Below, piece after piece: positions 1 to 6,484 of a DNA stretch of 20,435 nucleotides. The DNA is taken from the NCBI GenBank assembly GCA_000404785.1, contig ASNI01000034.1, positions 1-20,435 of the forward strand. The letters run 5' to 3'. Under the pieces are notes generated by a model. The model was not told the DNA's origin. It made no database searches and was given only the letters and a program-made list of their open reading frames with translations. Positions within the stretch are counted from its first letter, which is position 1; the number at the start of each line of letters is the position of its first letter. Made by a program: the position numbers and the translations under genes. This DNA comes from Cloacimonetes bacterium SCGC AAA252-N17 (lineage in GTDB: Bacteria; Cloacimonadota; Cloacimonadia; JGIOTU-2).

Positions 1-1
1 G

Positions 2-82
2 AATGAAAGACCAAGAAAAACCTTGAATTGGCTAACTCCTAAAGAGGTATTTAATAATTTAATTGTTGCAATAAAAACTTGA
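2..82 (+). mobile_element. 3' end of IS30-family transposase (cut by window edge)
   Basis: The first 26 codons of the window, ending at TGA 80-82, read as the extreme C-terminus of an IS30-type DDE transposase. The visible motif is N-E-R-P-R-K-T-L-N-W-L-T-P-K-E-V-F, matching the family's closing pattern (NxRPRKxLxxxTPxEVF). The catalytic domain lies outside the window. The right terminal inverted repeat should follow within some tens of bases, probably around 95-130, but I cannot fix its edge without the left end. The element may therefore cut into the small gene that follows on the opposite strand. The motif match is strong; whether the element is intact cannot be judged. Confidence 0.8.
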
Positions 83-105
83 ACCTACCTTATTAAAACT
101 TATAT

Positions 106-237
106 TCAATTCACTATTTCAACTTTATTTTTGTCAAATTTAATCAAATAATTCCTCGAGGCTCTGCCACGGGGATAGTCAATTTTAAGAATTTTCTTTA
201 TTTCTTTATCAATACTTATTGTTAAAATATCTCTCAT
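106..237 (-). CDS. 43-residue protein, possible ribbon-helix-helix antitoxin-like, perhaps truncated
   Basis: ATG at 235-237 follows a good ribosome binding site (GGAG at about 243-246). The reading frame runs 43 codons to TGA at 106-108. The N-terminus (MRDILTISIDKEIKKIL) looks like a beta strand followed by a helix, and a later R-G-R-A-S-R-N-Y-L-I-K stretch resembles the second helix of ribbon-helix-helix DNA-binding proteins. That family link is inference. A perfect 7-bp inverted repeat sits just upstream, as expected for an autoregulated antitoxin. The last residues (after F-D-K-N-K) lie close to the IS30 element and could be element-derived, which would make this a truncated gene. It lies 117 bp downstream of the flavin oxidoreductase and has no evident toxin partner inside the window. 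Confidence 0.45.
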   Translation of the reverse strand: MRDILTISIDKEIKKILKIDYPRGRASRNYLIKFDKNKVEIVN

Positions 238-256
238 GATAACTCCAGATTAAATT

Positions 257-275
257 TGTAATAAAATGTATTACA
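257..275. promoter_or_regulatory. Palindromic operator-like site
   Basis: Perfect inverted repeat TGTAATA-aaatg-TATTACA: 7-bp arms (257-263 and 269-275) around a 5-bp spacer. It lies about 20 bp upstream of the start codon of the 43-residue gene, between its likely promoter and its ribosome binding site. The symmetry and position suggest a repressor operator. There is no U-tract, so it is not a terminator. Confidence 0.4.
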
Positions 276-354
276 GGCATATTGCACGTCAGGTTAAATC
301 ATAAAATAAGTTCTCTTACTCCCGGTTTATTACTTAAAATAGTTTTTACAATTT

Positions 355-1500
355 TTATAAGGCAAATTGTGGTACAAGAATTTTTGTAAGTTCTAAATAA
401 GCTATTTCAAATTCTCTCTTCAAAGTATCAATAAGTTCTTTTACAGATATAATATTTTGAATCCTATAGGCATTTGAGCCGGCAAAGCTGAAGCCATTGG
501 TTAAATTTCCAATTTTTGCTTTCATCAAAGCTTTTGCAATACAATAGAGCGATGTTTTGAAATCACAAGTTTTAAGGCATTTCCAAGGACATGTAAACGG
601 CTTCTTTATTCCGGCGCTTACATCGCGAAGGAAATTATTGATTATTGCCCTACCCGGAAGTCCAACAGGGCTCTTTATGATAACGATATCTTCTTTTTTA
701 CAATAAATGTACTGCTCTTTAAATCGAATATCTGCATCACATTCATTGGTTGCAACGAATCGTGTGCCCATCTGAACACCTGAAGCTCCCATTTGGAGAA
801 ATCGAAAAATATCTTCACCTGTAAAGATACCACCTGCAGCAATAACAGGTAGATCCTTCCCGTATTTTATTCTAAAAGGTTTTATCACAGAAACTACCTG
901 CGGAAAGATCTCTTCGAGTGCATAAGCCGGGTCATCGATCTGCTCCGGTTTAAAGCCAAGATGTCCACCTGCTTTTGGACCTTCCACAACTACTCCATCC
1001 GGTATGTGATTAAATTTCTTTTCCCATATTTGAAAAATGATCTTTGCAGCTCTTGCTGAAGATACTATGGGTATTATTTTGGTTTTAACAGATTTCAAAA
1101 ACTCAATTGAAACGCCATTGGGTAATCTCAAGGGCAGTCCGGCACCTAAAAATAAAATATCAATTTCTTCTTCCAATGCAGTTCTTACAAGATCATCATA
1201 ATCCGAAACCGCTACCATGACATTCACTCCAACAATACCTGAAGAAAGACGTTTGGCTTTTCGGATCTCTTCACGCAGAGCAATGATATTTCCCGCTCGA
1301 TAATTTTTCATATGTTTATCACGCAACAAACCTAATCCTACAGAAGAGATCACACCTATACCACCCTGATCGGCTACTGCTGACGCAAGTCCAGCCATCG
1401 AAATACCAACTCCCATACCGCCTTGGATTATGGGAAGTTTTACGGTGAGATCATCAATTTTCAGTTCAGGCAATGAGATGTATTTTTGTGTCAGTATCAT
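355..1500 (-). CDS. NAD(P)H-dependent flavin oxidoreductase (nitronate monooxygenase/FabK superfamily)
   Basis: A 381-residue TIM-barrel FMN enzyme of the 2-nitropropane dioxygenase/FabK superfamily. Visible motifs are I-I-Q-G-G-M-G-V-G near residue 25, G-P-K-A-G-G-H at 174-180 (FMN and active-site histidine region), and A-A-G-G-I-F with Q-M-G-T-R-F at 221-248 (phosphate-binding end of the barrel). Members oxidise nitronates or reduce enoyl-ACP; the sequence alone does not decide the substrate. The C-terminal third holds cysteines at about 304, 308, 312 and 320 in a CxxxCxxxCx7C pattern that may bind metal or an Fe-S cluster. ATG 1498-1500 follows an AAGGA ribosome binding site. The gene appears monocistronic. 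A possible decayed regulator lies just upstream. Confidence 0.85.
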   Translation of the reverse strand: MILTQKYISLPELKIDDLTVKLPIIQGGMGVGISMAGLASAVADQGGIGVISSVGLGLLRDKHMKNYRAGNIIALREEIRKAKRLSSGIVGVNVMVAVSDYDDLVRTALEEEIDILFLGAGLPLRLPNGVSIEFLKSVKTKIIPIVSSARAAKIIFQIWEKKFNHIPDGVVVEGPKAGGHLGFKPEQIDDPAYALEEIFPQVVSVIKPFRIKYGKDLPVIAAGGIFTGEDIFRFLQMGASGVQMGTRFVATNECDADIRFKEQYIYCKKEDIVIIKSPVGLPGRAIINNFLRDVSAGIKKPFTCPWKCLKTCDFKTSLYCIAKALMKAKIGNLTNGFSFAGSNAYRIQNIISVKELIDTLKREFEIAYLELTKILVPQFAL

Positions 1501-1555
1501 TTTTATTTCCTTCGAACAATTTGGTCATTTATTCTAATATTACAAATATTTATGA

Positions 1556-1678
1556 TTAACTTTTCCTTATTCCATTGAAAATAATATCAAGCATTCGATT
1601 ACTTTCTTCGATTGGATTATAATTTTTTTTTCACACATAGCTATATTCTATTCTTTTTTCTTTGCTGGTATATTTCAT
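1556..1678 (-). pseudogene. Possible remnant of a TetR-like regulator
   Basis: Reading the minus strand from ATG at 1676-1678 gives 15 codons beginning M-K-Y-T-S-K-E-K-R-I-E, then an in-frame TGA next to a run of nine A. The same frame continues to TAA at 1556-1558 and ends in E-E-S-N-R-M-L-D-I-I-F-N-G-I. The start resembles a TetR N-terminus and the end a TetR C-terminus, but the roughly 150 residues between are missing. This is a weak impression from short stretches. Alternatively it is non-coding spacer. It lies 55 bp upstream of the flavin oxidoreductase, where such a regulator would be expected. Confidence 0.2.
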
Positions 1679-1872
1679 GATGGCTATTATGTGTCAATGA
1701 TAACGTAAATTTTGCGATTGGTTGGCAAATAAAAATGGCTTATGATAAACCTGCATCCACCCACCAGCTGCACCAAATTCCGATGCATCTGGAGAATGTG
1801 GGTCGAAATATAAAATGGTGAAATAGTCTCGTTTCCAAGTCGAACTTGGGTACGAGTAGTAATGTTGGAAAA

Positions 1873-2427
1873 TCACATAAGCTCAATCCGATAGTGCTTC
1901 AACTCCTTTTTTATTTTTTTGTAATCCGGGCAATAGCGTGAAAGCTCGTTCCAGAAATTCTTACTATGATTCTTGATCTTAAGATGTACGAGTTCATGCA
2001 GTATCACATATTCCTGGAGTTCGTCCGGCAGTATGTACAATTTATAATTGAGATTAATATTGTTTTTGTGCGAGCAGCTCCCCCACAGCGTTCTCTGGTT
2101 TTTGATAAACACCCGATTATATTCGAAGCCATGCTTCCGGGCTAAAGATTCCAGTTTATGTACGAGTGCTGCTTTTGCAGTATTTCTATTTATCAAGCTT
2201 AGATCATGAATTGGACTTTTATAATTACTTTTAAGGTCTTCAAGTTTTTGAAGATGCTTCTTGATCCAGTTTGTTTTAGTTAGGGCAAATTTGTGTGCTT
2301 GCTTGAAAGATATACTTTTTGGTACAGCTACTCTTACTGCATTCGATCTAACTGAGATACTGATATGTTTGGCTCGTTTACTTCTTTCGAAGAGGACTGG
2401 ACCGATGGAGGGGAAGTTGATTATCAA
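1873..2427 (-). CDS. YgjP/DUF45-family zinc metallopeptidase
   Basis: A 184-residue protein of the YgjP-like (DUF45, M48-related) metallopeptidase family, normal in length. The zinc motif H-E-L-V-H lies at 144-148, with a third histidine ligand in N-H-S at 154. The family motif R-T-L-W-G-S-C-S lies at 112-119, and W-I-K-K-H-L near 54. Its cellular substrate is unknown in the family. The likely start is TTG at 2425-2427, since no ATG lies near the family N-terminus. There is no clear ribosome binding site, and darG ends only 8 bp upstream, so translation is probably coupled to darG. YgjP genes often accompany restriction-modification or toxin-antitoxin genes, which fits this placement. Confidence 0.85.
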   Translation of the reverse strand: MIINFPSIGPVLFERSKRAKHISISVRSNAVRVAVPKSISFKQAHKFALTKTNWIKKHLQKLEDLKSNYKSPIHDLSLINRNTAKAALVHKLESLARKHGFEYNRVFIKNQRTLWGSCSHKNNINLNYKLYILPDELQEYVILHELVHLKIKNHSKNFWNELSRYCPDYKKIKKELKHYRIELM

Positions 2428-2435
2428 TTGATTAA

Positions 2436-3566
2436 TTAATATACAAATTCATCAGCAATGGGTATCTTTTCACTATAGTTAACTTTAAGCCATTTTAGAA
2501 TTGCTAAATTTCTTATCGCTGAAGCAACTTCAGATTCATTTAATGGCGGTCTTCTTCTTTTCTTCCACTCCATAACATTATTAAAAATATCTTCTTCGCT
2601 GATTGATGTTGAACTCTTGGAATTTTTCAGTTTATTATATGAAAAAATTATTGTTGCGACTATTTCAGCTTGTGTAGTAGTATTAAATCTTGAAATAAGA
2701 TCAGCAGTATTATCTATTACTTCTAAATATGTATTTAAAACAGATTCATATTTATTTTTATAATAAGAATAATTCGATCCAATGTTTATTTCAAAAAAAT
2801 TATTCCTTTTACTTTCCTCAACGATAATTCCATTATTTGCTAAATTCGTAATTATTTTTTTTAATTTCAAAGAAAATGGACCATAACTTCCTTCCCTATA
2901 CTCTAAATTTAAAGGTAATCCTTGAATTGTTGCAAGATACCCAATTTTTTGAAAAATAGTACGACCTACTGGGATGTGATATTGATTAGTTGAAATTTTA
3001 TTTAAAATCTCAACTAAAACTAACCATAAAGGATTGAAACTGATTTTTGCCTGTTTTTGATGATATTTATTATACTGTTCAGGATTAAGTAAAAACTCAT
3101 GATTTAATAATTCTTTTGGTGTACCAATGGGAGCATACATCACTACAGGAATATCCAAAGGTTGCAGATATTTATAAATCAATGGACCAACTTCTACCCA
3201 ATCAAGTTGTCCGTTACCACATCCTAAAGGAGGAATAGCTAAGGATTTAACATCCCAGCCATCAATGTTTTCAACTAAGAACCTTAATCCTTTTTTTATA
3301 TCAGATGTTTTCGAGATAGATCTCCAATGTTGTTTTGTAGGAAAATTGATGATTTGAGGACCAAATAATTCTCCATAAATATATGGTTCTCCTAGTTTTA
3401 CTAAACTCTTTTCGCATTTTATCTTGTATTCTTTAAACATCTTTGGGAATTTTTTCTTAAATTCCAACGCAATTCCTTTTCCCATTATTCCAACACAATT
3501 TACTGTATTAATCAAAGTCTGAGCCTTGGAATCTAAAATATTACCTATTAAAATTTCTCTAATCAT
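2436..3566 (-). CDS. darG: DarG-type antitoxin: macrodomain ADP-ribosyl glycohydrolase
   Basis: A 376-residue DarG homologue. The macro domain spans about 1-150, with T-V-N-C-V-G-I-M-G-K-G at 21-31, I-N-F-P-T-K at 73-78 and P-P-L-G-C-G-N-G-Q at 112-120. K78 sits where the catalytic lysine of characterised DarG lies. In DarTG systems this domain removes ADP-ribose that DarT places on thymidine or guanosine of single-stranded DNA. The C-terminal part (about 175-376, with Y-G-P-F near 230) matches the toxin-binding region of DarG. All key motifs are present and no stop interrupts it, so it should be functional. ATG 3564-3566 follows AGGA overlapping the darT stop; the gap to darT is 8 bp. The partner toxin is frameshifted. 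Confidence 0.92.
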   Translation of the reverse strand: MIREILIGNILDSKAQTLINTVNCVGIMGKGIALEFKKKFPKMFKEYKIKCEKSLVKLGEPYIYGELFGPQIINFPTKQHWRSISKTSDIKKGLRFLVENIDGWDVKSLAIPPLGCGNGQLDWVEVGPLIYKYLQPLDIPVVMYAPIGTPKELLNHEFLLNPEQYNKYHQKQAKISFNPLWLVLVEILNKISTNQYHIPVGRTIFQKIGYLATIQGLPLNLEYREGSYGPFSLKLKKIITNLANNGIIVEESKRNNFFEINIGSNYSYYKNKYESVLNTYLEVIDNTADLISRFNTTTQAEIVATIIFSYNKLKNSKSSTSISEEDIFNNVMEWKKRRRPPLNESEVASAIRNLAILKWLKVNYSEKIPIADEFVY

Positions 3567-3574
3567 GATACATC

Positions 3575-4163
3575 CTAAAAAAATATTCCATAGTTTATAA
3601 TTATTGGTTTAATAAAACCAACATCAATTAATTTCTTTTTTACGTCTTCGTTTATCACATAAGCTCCGAATATATAATCAGAGGCTAACTTTTCTGGTAT
3701 TAAAACTTCGGCACATTTTATTGATTTATGCTCCATTTTATCAAATGAATCATATTCATCATGGTACCAATATCTATCAAATATTTTATCAAAATCAAGA
3801 TTATTCATTCCTTCATTTACTGTAAAGAATTTTAAAAAATAACATGATGCATTTCTGTCAGTTAGTATACATCCAGGAATATGCAATATCTCATTACTTA
3901 TTCTTAAAATACAAATATTATTATTATGTGATCTTAAACGACTTAGCATAGGATTATGGGCGTCAAAATACAAATTAACATAATTGTGGAGACTTCTACC
4001 ACCAGGTATTCTTTTCTTTGATCGTCTTTCTTGTACTTCAGCAAGTGAGATATCTTTGAAATATGCTTTCTTTGTTTTATTATGGCACAGAATTCCATTT
4101 TCGAAAATGGATTTTATATTTTCAATATGTGCTTATGTAGTGCAATTCTTTTATTTCACGCAT
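3575..4163 (-). pseudogene. darT: DarT-type DNA ADP-ribosyltransferase toxin, frameshifted
   Basis: The true start is ATG 4161-4163, giving M-R-E-I-K-E-L-H-Y-I-S, a typical DarT N-terminus. That frame hits TGA at 4122-4124. Dropping one base near 4130 restores H-I-E-N-I-K-S-I-F-E-N-G-I-L and continues to TAG 3575-3577, for a 195-residue protein of normal DarT length. The restored frame includes Q-E-R-R, P-G-G-R-S-L-H-N-Y-V-N-L-Y-F, N-P-M-L and A-E-V-L-I-P. The Glu of the last motif (about residue 152) matches the catalytic glutamate of DarT. No ATG, GTG or TTG follows the frameshift until TTG at 3971-3973, which would lose the first 63 residues and part of the NAD site. The shift is not in a homopolymer run. 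Family assignment is firm; inactivation is likely unless it is an assembly error. Confidence 0.85.
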
Positions 4164-4223
4164 GATTATTAAACATTGTTCAACTTACATATAGACAAAT
4201 TTTCTTTATTTAATTTATATGTA

Positions 4224-4252
4224 AATAAAAATTTTTACCTAAATTTCGTCAA
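4224..4252 (-). promoter_or_regulatory. Candidate sigma-70-type promoter for darT-darG-ygjP
   Basis: On the minus strand TTGACG (4247-4252) is followed after 17 bp by TTTATT (4224-4229), in a very AT-rich stretch about 60 bp upstream of the darT ATG. The -35 matches the consensus at five of six positions and the -10 at four. Candidate only. Confidence 0.3.
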
Positions 4253-4290
4253 TTGACTCATCAATTCATTTTTATTCCAATCCCACATAC

Positions 4291-4326
4291 TGAACTCCAT
4301 CACGCCAGTGGGCGGATGAAGTCCAG
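4291..4326. repeat. Imperfect hairpin repeat, copy 1 (TGAACTCCA ... TGAAGTCCAG)
   Basis: In the gap between darT and the ABC exporter genes, TGAACTCCA (4291-4299) and TGAAGTCCAG (4317-4326) flank a short GC-richer core that can fold as an imperfect hairpin. The same pair of boundary words recurs at 15773-15807, which points to a dispersed repeat family. The rest of 4164-4356 is AT-rich with no gene visible on either strand. Confidence 0.5.
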
Positions 4327-4356
4327 CCCGAAGGGTATTTTATTTGTCATTAGAAA

Positions 4357-6483
4357 TTAGGATTTAGAAATTTCCTTTTCCATTCCTTTATATTGCAATT
4401 CATAAAGTTTGTAATATATTCCCCGCTGCTTAATAAGTTCCTGATGGCTTCCCTCTTCTGCAATACGTCCTTTATGTATTACAAAGATCCTATCAACATT
4501 TTGTATAGTAGAAAGGCGGTGTGCGATAATGATCGAGGTTCGGTTTTCCATGATCTTATGCAACGCATCCTGGATGAGCATCTCCGTTTCCGTATCAATA
4601 TTGGAAGTGGCTTCATCCAGAACAAAAATACTTGGGTCCCCTACCAGTACACGAGCAAAGGCAAGGAGCTGACGCTGACCTGCCGATAGTACAGAGCCCC
4701 GTTCTTTTGCATCATCATCATAGCCCTTTGGAAGTTTTGATATGAAGCGGTCTGCATTCACATACTTGGCTGATTGAATGATCTGTTCTTCGGAAATATC
4801 ATCCCGGAATAAAGAGATATTATCCCGAATTTTCCCCGAGAATATAAAGACATCCTGTTGAACCACACCGATATTGTGTCGCAGCTCTTCCAAATTATAA
4901 TCCTTTATCGACTTTCCATCAATAAATATCTCACCTTTCTGGAAAGGATAAAATGAACTGACAAGCTTCACGAGAGAGGTTTTGCCGCCACCTGTCGAGC
5001 CCACAAGTGCAACTTTTTCACCTTTTGCAATTTTCAGATTTATATCTTTCAGCACCCAGTCTTCATTTTTATATGCCATCCATACATTTTTAAATTCGAT
5101 CTCACCCTGCAAACGCGTGGGATGTTCCGGCAGTGCTGCATAATGTTCTTCTTTTTCATCCATAAGTTTAAAGATACGCTCCAATGCAGCCATCGCGGAT
5201 TGCATGACATTATACTTCTGGCTCAGATCATAAAGCGGGTCAAAGAAGCGGTGCACATAACTGATAAAAACCACAAGCACGCCGAGGGACATCTTATCCT
5301 GGATTATGCTTCCGGCGCCATACCAGATGATAAGGGCTATTGCAAGGTGAACCATGACATCAATAAGGGGACGGAACACTGCAAAAACACGCAGCTGCTT
5401 TTTTTCAGCTTCAAAATAACCATGTGTAACTGTCTCAAATTCGTTCAATTTTTTCTTCTCTTGATGGAAAAGCTGAATCGTTTGAATGCCCGAAAGATTC
5501 TCACTCAAACTGGTATTTATCTTTGCAAGTCGAATTCTTACAAGCCGATAAACCTTACGAATATCAACTTTAAATTTGAGCATGAAGAATACCACAAAGG
5601 GAAGTATCACAAAGATAATGAGCGCCATTTTCCAGTTAATAATGAGCATCACAACAAGGATAGCCAGCATCACGAAAATATCTTGTACCAATGTGATGAG
5701 TCCCTCGCCAAGCATTTCGGAAAGCGCATTTACATCATTTGTAATACGTGTTACCAGCCGCCCGATCGGGTTCTTATCAAAAAAGGACATTGGCAGTTTC
5801 TGCAGATGGTTGAAGAGCTTCATGCGCAGGTCATACATAGCATGCATTGCACCGTACTGTGTAAGATATATCTGTGCATAACTGAACACAAACCGCAGGA
5901 TGAGAAACACAAAAAATAAGATCGCCAGCGTCTTCAAACCGCTGATATCCCGAGAGCGAAGTATTTTTGTGTCATCGATACTAAGCTCCGACAGATCTTT
6001 CTGCTGAATGATATAGTATTTCCCAAAGGATTTCAGATATGCGGAATTATTTTCCGCAATTGGTGTATTTTTATCGTTTATTGGATAAGCAGCATAGATC
6101 TCTTTGCTGATCAGATTATTGGCAAGAAGCATCTTAAAGTGTTTTGGCAGCAATTTATCGATATTGTAGCTGTGTAGAAGTATCTTGTCTTCCTGCTGGC
6201 TTACAATGTATTTTTTATATTTTTTTGTGAAATGCTCCTGCAGCTCAGGATGATCTTCTACATTTAGAATTTTCAAAGAAGGATTTATATATTCGTCGAT
6301 AGCATATTTGGTGATGTACGGAATTGCAATTGCGAAGAAGGCAACAATTATCAAAATGAAGAATGAGATGATGAAATACACCTTGTAAGGCATAAGGTAG
6401 GCGAACAAGCGCTTCATCAGCTTGGAATCAAGCATCTTGCCGCTATCTTTTTCTTCTTCAAAAGCTGACGAATGTCCTCGCAT
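4357..6483 (-). CDS. ABC exporter subunit with extracellular insert (BmrD-like, canonical Walker B)
   Basis: A 708-residue half-transporter: membrane domain (about 30-420) followed by ATPase. The ATPase has Walker A G-S-T-G-G-G-K-T at 495-502, Q-loop Q-Q-D near 542, signature L-S-A-G-Q at 599-603 (second position Ala instead of Gly), Walker B L-D-E at 622-624 with the catalytic Glu, and H655. Between TM1 (about 35-60) and TM2 (about 184-205) lies a hydrophilic stretch of some 120 residues, predicted outside the membrane. BmrD of the B. subtilis BmrCD exporter also carries an extracellular insert. The gene starts 1 bp after the stop of its partner, so the two surely form a heterodimer. Likely substrates are drugs or lipids; the sequence does not say which. 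Confidence 0.9.
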   Translation of the reverse strand: MRGHSSAFEEEKDSGKMLDSKLMKRLFAYLMPYKVYFIISFFILIIVAFFAIAIPYITKYAIDEYINPSLKILNVEDHPELQEHFTKKYKKYIVSQQEDKILLHSYNIDKLLPKHFKMLLANNLISKEIYAAYPINDKNTPIAENNSAYLKSFGKYYIIQQKDLSELSIDDTKILRSRDISGLKTLAILFFVFLILRFVFSYAQIYLTQYGAMHAMYDLRMKLFNHLQKLPMSFFDKNPIGRLVTRITNDVNALSEMLGEGLITLVQDIFVMLAILVVMLIINWKMALIIFVILPFVVFFMLKFKVDIRKVYRLVRIRLAKINTSLSENLSGIQTIQLFHQEKKKLNEFETVTHGYFEAEKKQLRVFAVFRPLIDVMVHLAIALIIWYGAGSIIQDKMSLGVLVVFISYVHRFFDPLYDLSQKYNVMQSAMAALERIFKLMDEKEEHYAALPEHPTRLQGEIEFKNVWMAYKNEDWVLKDINLKIAKGEKVALVGSTGGGKTSLVKLVSSFYPFQKGEIFIDGKSIKDYNLEELRHNIGVVQQDVFIFSGKIRDNISLFRDDISEEQIIQSAKYVNADRFISKLPKGYDDDAKERGSVLSAGQRQLLAFARVLVGDPSIFVLDEATSNIDTETEMLIQDALHKIMENRTSIIIAHRLSTIQNVDRIFVIHKGRIAEEGSHQELIKQRGIYYKLYELQYKGMEKEISKS

Positions 6484-6484
6484 A

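Noticed and set aside
1694..1876. 60-codon frame with GTG start overlapping the ygjP stop (GTGA)
   Set aside because: The overlap looks like coupling, but no ribosome binding site or family is recognisable and the middle part resembles the GC-richer hairpin repeats of other gaps. Kept out as probable non-coding DNA.
3984..4172. 62-codon plus-strand frame
   Set aside because: It lies antisense to the restored N-terminus of darT, whose motifs are clear.
5122..5919. 265-codon plus-strand frame
   Set aside because: Antisense to the membrane domain of the ABC exporter; rich in His, Lys and Cys, as expected of a reverse-strand shadow, with no ribosome binding site.
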